Positions 23,501-36,300 of a stretch of DNA of 64,000 nt are shown one piece after another. A program made the translations under genes and the position numbers. This stretch comes from Lineus longissimus. Lineage: Eukaryota > Nemertea > Pilidiophora > Heteronemertea > Lineidae. The notes under the pieces were generated by a model that ran no database searches, had not been told where the DNA came from, and saw only the letters and a list, made by a program, of their open reading frames with translations. Within the stretch, counting starts at the first letter, position 1; every line of letters begins with the position of its first letter. The stretch lies in NCBI RefSeq assembly GCF_910592395.1, contig NC_088308.1, forward strand, positions 8,573,001 to 8,637,000, in the 5' to 3' direction.

Positions 23501-26196
23501 ACTCTTTACAATCATCATGATCTTGATAGCCGTGTTTTCACTATTGAAAACCATAACGGTATACTGGAAATTTGATATACCTATTTCTAAGGCCTATGCA
23601 ATGCCTACGCAACAAATAAAGTTAAAGTTTAGAATAGAAAAAGAGAGAATACAAATGATATTCAAAAACAAAAATTGTGTACCTTTTTTACCAATTTATG
23701 CCATTTTGTGTACCTATTTTTCCAGTACCTTTTTTTCCGGTACCTTTATTTCCGGTACTTTTATTTCCTGTACTTTTATTTCCTGTACCTTTATTTCCGT
23801 ACCTTTTTTCCTGTACCTTTTTTTCCTGTACCTTTATTACCTAGATTCGGTTTCAGTATTAGGCAATGCGAAAGTGTAAGCAATTTTGGTTAGGTCCGTC
23901 ACAACATAGAGTGACTCAACCACTCTCTTGATTACAGCGGCAGCCTCAGCGCCACTACGCGGGGCCTAACGGTATAAGGCTAAGTAGCTTCACGCGATAT
24001 GAACCATTCTGGGAAAACTCAATGTGGAAGTATGCTCATTAGCATAATCTATTCTTAGCTCCAGCTGGAGGTAATCTTGCGCAGTGTTTCTTCGGCCCAG
24101 ATACATTGTGGTGGAAAACGTCTAGGTCTAGTACAATGAACGCCTGGCTTGCGCCAGACTAATAAGTGAAGAATATCTGGCTGTGCGAGACTACTGTGAT
24201 AAAAAAGACCATTGCAGAGACTCTGTGACGTAGGCAAATACTTTTTACAATTAAAATTGCTCTCAAAAGACGATAAGGAATGATTATTTATCAACATTTC
24301 CTGAACCATATATACCTTCTTATTATCACTTTACATAAATACTATATATAATCGATTATTACATGAATAAAGATTCATAATAATAATAGGTCGGCGTTAG
24401 GTCGCGTGCTTTTCTTTCCTCCGGTCAATATACAGCAAAATAGTTACAACCCCACAATCGCGCTTTAAGTCCATGATAAGGCCACGGTGACCCGTTATAA
24501 ATGTTTCGCCAGCTTCGCTATTTTGCCGCTACGCGGCACGTTGGGTCCTTGCGTCTAGGAAAATAGGATGCAATCATATACGGTGCCGTTATTTTGAACT
24601 TGAATTTGCTGAAACTTTGTATTTATCATATTTTTATTAACTGTCTACACAGAGGCATTGTTGACATTTACATTCAGTGCGTATTTACAACAATTTGAAA
24701 TTTTTAAATTCAATTACAAACTCTCTTCTTTTTCTCGAACGCCGTAGGCCTTTAAAGAAGATAGAAGAAATGTTTCAAACACTTACTATTTCGGGGTAGC
24801 CATATAACGACAATGTGGATGTACTGCTGTCCTGAAATACATGTGGAAGCTTATATAATTCAATTAAAGTGCACCTCCCACTTCGGTTCCTACTCAGTGT
24901 CGAACTATGTAGAGGTTCTTCACTGACGTCACATGATGACGTTGCCAATTGTTTTGCACTGCCATATTGGCCGTCACACGTGGTCACGACGGAAAGGAAA
25001 TGCATTGGCAGGTGGCCATCAAAACGTCACGTCGTGACGTCACGTGAAGAACCTCTAAAGGGGTACATTCACTGTTCGTAATTACTGGTGGTCCAGGTAA
25101 AGAGAATTGAAATTACACGGAATGCCGTAGTGCAATTATGATGCACACATGTACGAATTTGCTAAAACTTGGCATTTTTATTAGTATTTGTATACCTGTC
25201 TACCCAGGCGCAATGCTGACATTTTTATAGTATTAAAATAGTATAGAATAGTATTAAACCAGTACGAAGTAAACCGGTTTCCTCCTGCAATTAAAATCGC
25301 CAAAATGTTGCCTCAAAAGTCAGTATAATGAGCAACACTTGCTCATCACTCATTCTTGATGTTTAAGTAAAGCTTACCATATCGCCTCACTTACCAGCTG
25401 AAACCTTTGCACAGTAAATTTGACGGTCACGACCACGGGATCGGAAATATTTCTAACTGGTCTCACAACCTTCTCATAAACCGAAGGATCGGTCAGTTGA
25501 CGAATAAGTTCTCCCTCAGCGTTCAGGCTTCCTGAAAAAAGTGAATAGGACTTTTCTCAGATGATTCCCCGAGTACGAAAGAGACTAACAGTATAATAAT
25601 TCTTCGCCCATGAGCGTGAATGCAAGTTTTCAGAGTAGGGAGCACAGTTTTTATCATAGGTATTTGATATCGTAGGTATTTGACAGAGCATTCATTAGAC
25701 TTCTGAGATCAAACAACTTTGGTGCCACTTCAGTAGTCAACGCGACAGGGTCGACCCAAAGCCGCATGACTGCGGAATAGATACGTACATTTGATATCAC
25801 GTATTGTAGCGACGTATTGTGGCCGTTTTTTCCCATCATGCATGCTCGTCTTCACCTACGAACGATTGGCGTGCTCTCAATGCCACTTCTACATGCAGAG
25901 ATCGGTGAGATCATTGATATAATTCAAAAAATACGTCGCATTGACAAAGATCCGGACTCCGGTTTCTTAAACTTGATAAAATCCACAACTCATACAAATT
26001 CGTATCACTTATAATACCAGAATCTCTCGTTCTGCCGACAATAATGGGCATCAATGCATCGAGGATTCGTGTGCATTCTACTACATGTAGCAGTACAATC
26101 AGAATTAGGTCACATCGAATTATTCTTACCTGCAGAGAATGCGGAGCCTGTAAATGACACCATGAGAAGACATCTCCAGAGGAAAGCAGCACACAT
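17539..26196 (-). CDS. Cys-loop ligand-gated ion channel subunit, nicotinic type (gene 1, truncated last exon)
   Basis: Exons on the minus strand: 26,196-26,130 (signal peptide, MCAAFLWRCLLMVSF), 25,531-25,395, 24,831-24,787, 19,467-19,358 (WLPDIGIYN, ligand-site loop), 19,040-18,505, and 17,846-17,539. All junctions are GT-AG and phases agree. The fifth exon has the 13-residue Cys-loop (CVMKMAKFPFDEQIC), M1 and M2 (GEQISLSITTLVALTVF, cation-channel type). The C-loop lacks adjacent cysteines, so this is a non-alpha type. In the last exon one base is missing near 17,570 relative to 6049-6464; translation stops at 17,539 and M4 is lost (about 400 aa). It is either decaying or uses the distal intact exon in copy A. 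Confidence 0.8.
19648..22031. mobile_element. DNA transposon with 10-bp target duplication, carrying a Penelope-like insert
   Basis: AAATCTAGCA flanks the element at 19,638-19,647 and 22,032-22,041. The ends are diverged inverted repeats of about 41 bp: AGTGTGGCTATTCCGCCAGT at the left and, inverted, GAGTGTGGATAGTCTGCCAG at the right, each followed by a second CGCCAGTCACC. A 9-10 bp duplication suits Mutator-like elements. No transposase of that kind is visible; the inside is mostly a Penelope-like retroelement. It lies between exons 3 and 4 of receptor gene 1. Confidence 0.75.
20100..21140 (+). mobile_element. Penelope-like retroelement, RT C-terminus and GIY-YIG endonuclease (broken)
   Basis: 20,100-20,803 reads as the C-terminal reverse-transcriptase region (FLDTTVNLLPTGELCTDLYV, then PYGQFLRVRRICS). 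A frame change near 20,800 leads into a GIY-YIG nuclease: a CIQCETCNIQYVGETKQT motif, a conserved histidine region, and STWIHRLRTMSPLGLN at the end. A run of about 25 C at 21,004-21,028 codes for polyproline inside the nuclease. The frameshift and the missing 5-prime half mark an inactive copy. Confidence 0.85.
22717..22802. repeat. Nested hairpin, 26-bp arms
   Basis: GTTGACTGTGCTTTAAGAGA at 22,717 is inverted at 22,777-22,802 with one mismatch. Inside, 22,723-22,738 is inverted again at 22,757-22,772. It lies directly left of the foldback element at 22,819. Confidence 0.8.
22819..23848. mobile_element. Foldback element with minisatellite-like TIRs, 9-bp target duplication
   Basis: GGTTTCAGT flanks it at 22,810-22,818 and 23,849-23,857. 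The left arm (22,825-22,980) is a tandem of GGTACAGGAAATAAA-type units; the right arm (23,680-23,840) is the inverse. Long minisatellite-like inverted repeats with 9-bp duplications are the hallmark of Rehavkus-type (Mutator superfamily) elements. The frames reading TFISCTFIS are repeat artefacts. A run of about 20 G at 23,250-23,269 is in the middle. No transposase seen. Confidence 0.75.
24912..25055. mobile_element. MITE with TA target duplication
   Basis: The 144-bp element starts GAGGTTCTTCACTGACGTCA and ends with the inverted GTGACGTCACGTGAAGAACC plus TC. TA flanks both sides (24,910-24,911 and 25,056-25,057), as in mariner-type elements. It lies in an intron of receptor gene 1, about 80 bp upstream of exon 3 on the minus strand. 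Confidence 0.8.
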
Positions 26197-26867
26197 TTTC
26201 GTACGTGACAAGGTGTTGTGAACTGAACACTCTGGATTCGCGTTGCTTATGATTCAATTTGTTAAACCTGTTTTAAAATCTGTTTTGTTGAATTATACAA
26301 CGTACGGGTCTCAAGTAATCGAAGCAGTCGCCCTTTCGCAGTGGAATTTAATGCTTTTTCGCAGGATTCATGGCGTGCAGTATAGGAATCAGAAAAAAAT
26401 GAATCTCAAGTTGTCTGTTTAGTACACAACACCATGCTGCATGTTTTCCATGCCAACAAACAGTAACATCGGCTGTCACGTATGTATCCATGTGTTTGTA
26501 GAATGTATATTATGGATATCAAACAATTAGCTATGTACACCAATTAAGAGGAAATGGACTCTGTAAAAGCATTATCTAATGCCATCACATTTGATTGCAA
26601 ACCTGGTGATATCAAGCATAGTCCATAATTCGTCATTTGAACAATAACGTATTCCAGAATTCGTCATTTGAACAAGGTTCGAATCAATATCACAGTGTAT
26701 TTGCCCACGAAACGTTGGACGGAGTTGGCAATTGAATGTTTACGTGGAAGTGGAAATCTCTGGTGTAAAGTAATCCTAATTTGCAATTTACTTTAATGTT
26801 ATATATTCCGACAACACTGACCTCCAGACCTTCAACACTATCGAATCGGTCGATGCGCACCATATGA

Positions 26868-27051
26868 GACCCACCAGGACAAAATGAGTCGCATGTCGCT
26901 CCGAGCTTGACAGGTTGAGATGGACTGGTTGTTTATTTCACTGTTGTCTGCCTTTTGTGAAATCTGAGGACATCAATTTCTTCTATCATTTCCTAGTGTC
27001 ATTTTAGGCTTATCTTCTGTGCGACATGCGACTCATTTTGTTGTGGTGGGT
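26868..27051. repeat. TIR element, about 31-bp arms
   Basis: ACAAAATGAGTCGCATGTCG at 26,879 is inverted at 27,021-27,041, and similarity continues outwards through CCCACCA. No convincing target duplication. It lies between receptor genes 1 and 2. Confidence 0.65.
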
Positions 27052-27347
27052 AACATATCTGTCCACTATTGAATTAGTTCATCCCGAACAACATTTATAA
27101 ACATGACATTTAGAGATTTTTAGAGATTTCTGTTGCTACCAGACTGTTCTGCCTAAAAGAGTGTTTTCACTGTCAGCCATGTCGGATGGCAATGATTTGT
27201 CGTGCCTGACTTAACTGAACAATGCTGGACTTTTGGGCTTGTTTTCTTTTGTCTGTCCCGCCAGCATGGCAGGTGGTGACGTCACGTGAAACCACTCACC
27301 ACAATACGTGTCTTCGCACGTCTGCACGGTCATGTGACTATATGCCG

Positions 27348-30300
27348 CTAAGAACATATGAGAGCGAGACTGGTGGAAGTTATGGTGAACATCGAAATTA
27401 CAAACACTAACATGAGGAACGTGTCAATAATCCGTGCAACGATCGGCCAAGTGAGACGCGTTTTTTCACGCAATAACCCGTCATGATCGGTGGCAAAATC
27501 ATGCAGAGGTTTTTTCCCATTAGTCAAATCGTTCTGGCTTTCTTCCGTCCGCGAATTATGCAGTTGTGATCCAGACGAACCTGAGCCAGAAGGAAGCGAT
27601 TTTTGCTGGGTGATGTCCGTGTTACAAGTGATCTTTGCAAGGCCACGGACGATAGTCACCAACATGGGTGACATATCTCGGTCGACTGGTGTATAGAACA
27701 CCTTCAGTACAAACACAGTCAGTATAGTCGAGACAGCAGACATAGCTGTCAGGGCGGTGAGATAGATTACTGCAAAGGAAGATGGAAGACAAATGTCAAT
27801 ACGTCATAGTAGTCATTAGGAAGGTTGAGAACAGCGACTTATCAAGAATCCGCATACGTATACAGTTAAAACTCTGTAAAAAGAGGACGAATTTTGTGTA
27901 TATTTCTATCCGTATGCGTTTAAGAATCCATGATAATTTCCTGATCTCAAACTCACTTATGGGTTATGTACATGTAAGCCAAACGGACTAGCTGCTTATT
28001 TGTAGACACATTAAATGACATATTATTATAGAAAATCCTGAGAAACAGTAAGCATAAAGATAAACCAATCATCTTACCTATGATTGGCGTTTCGTTCGTA
28101 GTCTTTGGTATGATGTCCGATGTTGTCATCTGGAAGACGGTTAGTGCCACCAGTGTTGTAGTACAGAGTGAAATCTTCTCCCCAGACTGACAAGGTAGGC
28201 AGAACACTAGTAGGACCAGAAAGGATATGGCCACACATGGGATCAGGATATTCAATATATAGAACGCAGGTTTACGCTTGAAGTTTAGAGTAACTGTATA
28301 CAGCTCCCAAAGTAACAAACTCTCACCGTAATCATATAGTTCGACAGCGTCATGTTCCCTATATGACCATGCTCCGTTATTAATTACAATTTTTTTAATG
28401 TTTTTAACTCCTCTCACCACTCGGAGTTTCTTGGAATCATGAGCGTAACTACCAATTATGATCTTACATTCCTGTTCATCGAATGGGAACTTGGTCATTT
28501 TCATCCTACACTTGACAGAGAATACACCACCAGGTATCCAGTCTATTTTTCCGTTTGATGACAAGATTGCTTTGGCTGATGGTTGAGTTTCAAACAGTTG
28601 TTCAGGGTCAATTCTGAAACAAAGAGTGGCATGATCTTTGAAAATATGTCATGACTGCAATTGATGTAAAACATAAATTCCAAAGGGTACATTGCGACAG
28701 GTCGTGGTAGCTTTTGATGTCTTATGAAGGCTAGAAACGAAAACTTGTTAAAAGTATATACTATGGCATATCTGGTCGCATTAGTGCGGTAAAACAGGAA
28801 TAGTCTAAAAGAACCGTAATGTAAAAATTCGAGGGCTTAGGTATTCTTAAAGTAGTTCGCCTGTGTAAAGAACGAAAATTCAGAATCATGTATGAAGCAG
28901 ATAAAAGCCAAAAATGTCGTCGTCGAGTTTACAAGGTTGGCACAGTTGAGTAAGGCGAGGTCTAATGTAAATAGATGTTACTTAACACAAGCTTATTGAA
29001 ATAAAATCTGCTAATATAACATATTAAGGAGAAAACGTGGATAAGTTAACAAAACTTGTTTTGAACAAGCAGGCCCAGTGGATTTCGAGATGGTGTTTAA
29101 GTCATACCTGTTGAAGATGCTCATATCTGGCAACCAGATCTTATCCACAGGAACTAACATTGATATCAACCCGTCATACTTGGACTCATTCCATCGCAAT
29201 AACTCATCCGTCCATCCCTAAAATGTTGAAAATAGAGAACGTTTCTTAAATCAGTAACCAACTCATGACGAATAAGTATTGGCTGATCATTTTCATTTGC
29301 TTTAACAGAGCTTCGTGATCGTCCCGAAACGCCAATGCAAACGCCTATCACAATGAACAATGAAATAGGCGCTAACGTAAGCGTTTCGGGGGTTTTGCGA
29401 AAACTCCCTAATACTCTTAATATTTTGTTACTTTCACACATCATTCATGAACAAACAGAATCAATATTTTTCATTATGTTTTGTGATATTACTGGTTACA
29501 GCGACAATAATAATTTCTCTATCAGCATGTGATCTTAGAACAGCGTAGACCAAGTAAGCTTAAATTGAAATTTAATGGACCCATATAGGCCTATACATGT
29601 ACATGTACATTGTATTTTCCCTATGACAAAGTCAGGCGATTTATATACGCATTTCGGCCTGTGTTTGCATGGCAAGATTGGTAGATCTTTGAAAATTTAT
29701 CTTTTTTCCCATCGGTTTGATTTATAAAACATGGCACCTTTCTCCGAAGACAGTTAGTTACTCAGTAAATGGATGATAGCACACACATGTAGATGGAAGG
29801 TTGCTTCGATATGTGAATAACACACATTCATGTACGTTTGTATGTAAGCCCTCAGAGAGAAATATTGGTGTGCTTCTCTTCATGAGTACGCGCAAGTGCT
29901 GCATTTCATCGATTCGTGTCTTCATTAGTCCGAAATGATAATAACATCCCTTGTCGATGTGATGTATGAAGTGTATTTTTGTTAAAAACGGTTCGATATG
30001 AAACGTATGAAAAAGGCTTTGGAAGCGAGTTTGGCAGCAACAGTTTCACCATGGCGGGCGATTGTTTGTTTGTATCCAAACGCCTTTGATGGTTTCAGCA
30101 TAAAAGGAGTATGCGGATTATCCATTCAATACCTTTTTTTCCTGTTTCAGTGGTCTATGGTGTTTTCGCTCATTTGTTTTTACTCTTAGACACATAGTAA
30201 AGAAAATGTGACATTCGTTATTTTAGCAAGCATAACTCCATAACATCTAAAGCTGCCAGTGGTCTAAATTTGCGTCACCCCGATAGTACTGCGCTGATGT

Positions 30301-33300
30301 CGTCATTGTCAGTGGTATCACACATGTATCATAGGTGGTTGAACAAGAACACCCCATGATCATTTTTGAACAGTAATTTATACACGTGGGTGGCGAAGAC
30401 AAGTTAGACAAAGAGATCTGCAGAAATTCGGCTGTGCGGCTCCGACCAGGATGTCGGAAACCTCCACAAAGGATTCTTTAGAATAATTGTTGATCTAACA
30501 TTTAACTTGTCACGGATTGGTCAAAGAACTGCTTGATTGACATGTTGGGGATTGGTAGTTTGGGGGCAAAAGGAATGATGGGGCTAGGAGGAGAGAGTGA
30601 AGTTTAGAAGTTGATAGTAATAGGACTGGAGTGTGTAAATGTAAATAGTGTGTGTTAATAAACCAAACTAACGGATATTCTCTTACTCTTCCTTGATCTG
30701 GACGTATATTGGTCTCTTGGGCAAGACAGGAACTATTTCAAGAACATACCCTGCCCACACAGGAACTTCTTAACCATTATCCGTGAGTTCGAGTCACTAG
30801 TCCATAGCTGCCTCTTCTGTGGAACTTGGTGATGGGAACTAATACCGGAGTGTTGTATGCGCTTGAGCAGCCGACAGCTTGGTAAAAATAGCTTTAATTA
30901 CCCGCCTACTACATTTAATACCGGGAAAGCGGTGAAAGAAATTGACTTTACGGGTATTTGGTTTCACTGCTAGAATAATACCAATGTTTAAAGTTTACAT
31001 CTAAATGTAAACAGCAAAGGGTACAGTAATCAAACAAACAGCAGGTAGCCAAACGAAGGTAATTGTAAACAGAATAAGAATCGCCTACAGGGTATTTCTT
31101 TGTTGATACATTGACTTACCAACCATACATAAGCGAAAAATTCTAGTGTCTCTGTGCTGCTGTCCTGAAATAGGAATAACAGAACAAAAATTAGGAATAA
31201 ACTGTGGTTCGAAACATACTGTTGAAAGCATTAGATTTTTGCAACCGGTCTTTGTGATAGGCTGTCCGAAACAATTTGCCGAATGATTAGGTTGATAGGT
31301 CTAATGGTCCCCTACCGACGCCGGTGAAAGGTTGGGCCATAACTTGCGCCGAATCGGTAGATGTCGTCCTGGGTACCCCTAAAAGCTACCCCTAAAAGTT
31401 ACCCAGGACGATCTTGGGTACCTTTTAGGACACTAAAAGTTACCCAGTTTGAAATTCGCGCACTTTTGAAACCTGCCAACGAGGTTCTTGAAAAACGCTA
31501 AAGTACCGTTTTCAAGTACCTCGTCGGAAGGTTTCAAAAGGGCGCGAATTTCAAACTGGGTAACTTTTAGTGTCCTAAAAGGTACCCAGGATCGTCATGG
31601 GTAACTTTTAGGGGGAGCGCAGGTTGGTCCTGGGTACCTTTTAGGGGTGTCCAGGACGACATCTACCGATTCGGCATAACTTGCATGCCGATTTTTCAGC
31701 ATTGTTCGTCAGAGCTAAAGCCTCCTCGACGTACAAGGCCGATAAATCGCCATTCATATCAATGGTCTTGAGTTTCAGATGTGTATTCATGTCCGGGATC
31801 CATGGCTGCATCCTGTCATCGATAACTCCTCATCAGTTACTGTAGCTGGTGAACAGTGTTCAACGGCGTGGGAGTATGGTCTGAAGACGCAGGACGTTTA
31901 TTACTTTCACTAATGCAATTTCAAAGACTGTTGCTATGGCGACCATCTTGTAATGTTATTTTGATATTTTGCCCTAAACAAGCCGACAAACGCCTTGAAC
32001 GATTTCATCCAATTTGTCGTGTAGCCTAATTGTGATAATTTTTTGACTCCTTTTTTCGCATTTACCTATGAAGTCTCGAAGTGACTCTGCTAACTTAGAG
32101 ACAACTTTGGCTTTTAGTAACAGCGATGGTCCCGTAGGTGTTTAAAGGCCATATATCTAGGTTTTTTGCCATTTTCTGCTGTAAGACGATTTCAAAAGTG
32201 TACCTAACACTTTATACAATACAGAAAACCAAATGCAATTAGCTCCATCCATTTTGAAGATATAGCCAAATATGTGTTTGACAACTTGATTACCTAATCA
32301 GGCTAGCAACTGGCTTGTTAGAGCCAGGCGGCGGGTTCAGCAAAAGTTGTGATGTAGATCAGGTTATCTGTACATGTCATGCAATCATAAAAGCAGGAGG
32401 GCCTTAATTAATTATGCACACCTGGAAGTAATGTGTTTCATTCACTATGGTGTATTGTGTGGCTCCGAATTGTGTCAAGGCTAGCACAAAGAACAATCGA
32501 ATGACGGATGGGACCCATTTTCATGAATTTCCAAAGCCAGTTGAACGAGAGAGGAGGAAGCTGTGGATTCGGAAGTGCAAACGTTTGGAGTGTTGGAAGC
32601 CTGGGCCTTCGGCCAAACTTTGCAGTGATCACTTTATCGATACGGATTATCACATGAAGCCGGATATCTGCATCCAACTGAATATTAAATGCCACTTGTT
32701 AAAAACAGCTGTTCCAACCATGTCAATTGCATTTAATGCCCGAGGCTGCTGAGGTCGGTTGTTATACATAATGTGTAGGCCCTATTGGGGCCTGTGATAC
32801 CGCATAGTGTCTTCTTGTGTTCCAGCCATAGCAAGGTGACAGCGACACAGGTCAGTGTCAGTGACAGCTACTGTCAATGACAGATTATTGTCATCTGACA
32901 TCTAGGCCTATCTAACGTTGCACGGCATTATATCATCACGTCAAGATGATTGTGCATAATACCGTCACTTTTCAATAGTAGTTCAGCGTCATGACATAAC
33001 TGGCGATACAACACAGACGAGGCGAAACAATATTGTGCAACATTAGTCTGTTCAAAAATCATACATGTTATGCATCTGCAACCATCTATCAATGTCTTCT
33101 TTGCTATATCGGCAGGTCTGCCATGCAAATTGATTAACCACAAATTCTAATCACTTTCGTCCGAATGATCACTCTCATTGTGATCTAGTGGTATTAATGG
33201 CTCGAACATGTACGGCTCAACGTTTAAATATCCTTCTGTATCGACCAAAACATCCTCAAATTCACTGCTCTCACTCTCTGAACTGTATGCGGAAGCCATC

Positions 33301-36300
33301 TTGCTTTGTTCTGACTGGCCTGATCTACGTCATCAAAAAATCCCTAGCGGCCACATGTGGAACTAATCTAAAGTTGTGTGTGGTGGGAAATTCAAATAGT
33401 TTAAAATTGAAAATTGAAATAACTAAATAATGACTTTATCATTAGAATTTTTTTAACCCTCAACATATTTCATGAGTATCAAGCATGTTTTCAAACCTTG
33501 ATATATGGCCTTTAAGGCCTGTGTACACTAGCAACATTTTTACAACATTTCTCCAACATTCCTTGTTGCAACGCCGTGTTGGAAAAATGTGGCCAAGTGT
33601 GCACAGAGCAAAACCAGTTTTCCAACATTCTTACAACATCTAATTGATCATGTGATCTACCTGAAGTCATGTGACCAGCCCTAGATGGACAAAATGGCAG
33701 CCTTTGCAATAAGGGGTGAAACGAGACAAGACCACAATTGATTTTTTAAGCCTTTTAGCAGTTGAATTGTCAATGTTTGACCGCGACGCATCAAATAATG
33801 CGTGCGGTTGTGAATCTGAAATTTAGATTATGTTATTCCGGACAGTCGGGCAAGTAAATGGTGAAAAATAAACTGGTGATTGACCACGGAAATTTTTTGA
33901 TAATCGACAAATTAGACAGACTTTGATATTTCCACTCTTTTCAGCCAACTGGCAGAAAAAACTCAAAACACGCCACCTATTACCCAATTAGCAAAATTCG
34001 AAATTAATTTTTTCATCAAATAATTTCTTTATATCTGTAGACTTGCCACAACAAATATTTTTTCAATACCTCTCCAAATATGTACTTGAGAGTTAAAAAC
34101 ATGCACTCGTCTAATTGATAGGCCTCGACCCTCCAACCTATGAATATTCATTAGTGGTCTTGTCTAAACCTTAGCAAGGAGTTCCTCAAATGCCCCCTCA
34201 TCCATTCTCAGGAAGTTCTTATAGGAGGGCTTATCACTCATCCTCAACTCCCTCAGCAGGCAATGGTATGCTCCATGCTGCTGCCTCATTTGGATCCACG
34301 GCCTGGTCCACAGTCTCTTGACTTCCTTTTTCCTCCGCCTTTGCCGTCTTGACAAGACAATTGCCAAAACTGTGGCAGAAGCAGCCAAAACACATGTGCT
34401 CTCCTTGAATTCATCCATGATTTTCCCACCCAAAAAAATTTCCCGCTCTGTTTTTACAACAAACTTCCAACATATTCCCAACAAATTTCCAACAAACTTC
34501 CAACACTCTTAAAATAGTGTACACAGGGCATGTTGTAAAAATTTTGTAAAAATGTTGGAGAAATGTTGGAGAAATGTTGCCAATGTACACCCTGCTTACT
34601 GTTTGATTCACTATAAAGCAGGGTGTACACGAGTAAAATATTAGCAACACTTTACCAACATTTTTACAACAATTTAGCAACAAGCCCTTCAAGGCCCTGT
34701 GTACACTAGCAACAAAATAGCAACAAATTAGCAACATTTTTACAACATGTTGGTAAATTGTTGCAAACTTTTTAACGGGAACAAAGGGAAAATAGGTATT
34801 ATATTTTTGGAAGGAAAGTGGATGATTCCAAGGAGGGAAGATGTGTTTTGAGTGCTTCTGCAGCAATTTTAGCTGTCATTGTTGAGAGGCTGAAGGCGGC
34901 GAAATAAACCAGAGTATGGACCAGGCCCTGGATCAAAATGAGGGTGGATCAAGGGGCATATCACTGCCTGTAAAAGGATTTGCGGCTGACTGACAAGCCA
35001 TCATACAAAAACTTCCTGCGAATGGATGAAACTGCATTCGAAGAACTACTTGAAAATGTTTCACCAGCCATTACGAAGCAAGACACTCACTTGAGAGTTG
35101 CTATACCAGCCGCTTGTTCAAGTCACATGACCTCAGGTAGATCACATGACGCAAATCCTATTTCTGATTGGCTGAAGAGTTTGCAACATTTTTGCAACAT
35201 GCAACAAAGAATTGCATTGCATTTAATTTAATTTGCAACAATTTTACAACAATTTTACAACATGTTGTAAGACGCGTTTTGCTCTGTACACACTACGCAA
35301 CATTGTTGCAACATTTGTTGCAACTGGTTATGTTGTAAAAATGTTGCTAATATTTTACTAGTGTACACAGGCTTGTGGTATTCGACTCGATGACTCGACG
35401 ACGCGATGGCTCGATGACGCGATCGTTGCTATGGATTTTGCTAAAATACGGAATCCCATGATCCTGGTCTCCGGGCTACCGCTGCAACAGCAGAGGTTTT
35501 AGCTCGGCCTTTCCCATACCCAGCTACGGTATGTGGAAGGATGTGCCCCTCCCCCCCCCCCCCCCCCAGCCATGGCCACTGAAGATTGGTCCCCGCGATT
35601 GATTTTGATATTTAAAGGACTCGCGGAAGTTTCATAGCATGCAAAATGACCGGAGATTTAATTGACAAACAAGCTTCTAGTGGCCAATGTCAGATGTCAT
35701 GTGGTAGTCTGTCAACAATCGGAATTTCGCATATGTGCAGTTTTTTAGACTCAGTCACTCAGTCCCTCTTCCGTCCCTTGACATCTGCCCCCCCCCCCCC
35801 ATACATCAGCCCCTCTACATGCTTTCCGAAATTGGTGGCTTGCATTGGAACTAGCCTAACTTTTTCCCCCTTGTCCGTCATTAAAGGCATTCAAGTGTGT
35901 TGGTCAACCATGACTATCTCCTTTGTCCCTCCACCACAGGCCTCGTTTCCCCTTATGACATCACTATTTCGGACACTCAGCGCCCCATTTCTGGAAAGGT
36001 GTATAGGACATTTAATATTGCCGTGCTGAACGGATATCCAGAGCCAACCTTGTCTCCAGGAACTCGCGTGTCATTTTAAGATTGGAATTTCTGCTCGTAA
36101 AGAACCTGGGTAGGAGGTTGATCTGAACCAGCTATATTTAGGTGTATTTAGCTGTATTGACGGTAAGCGAAATTTTTTCTGCAGGATACTTCTGGCATAG
36201 TGTACATCTGACAGCCAATCAGAATTCAAGGCAAGCACGTGTCTTTGTTGACATCATCTTTCCACATGGCGCAATAATGTCAACAATGCCACGTGTTCTG

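Noticed and set aside
22786-23893. Membrane-like frames with TFISCTFIS repeats
   Set aside because: They are translations of the GGTACAGGAAATAAA inverted arms of a foldback element.
30450-30830. Possible solo LTR with AATAAA at about 30,657
   Set aside because: No TG/CA boundaries with a target duplication could be fixed, and there is no second copy in the window.
34411-34866. 151-aa minus-strand frame
   Set aside because: It runs through Harbinger TIR tracts rich in ACAACATTTT and is not a real protein.
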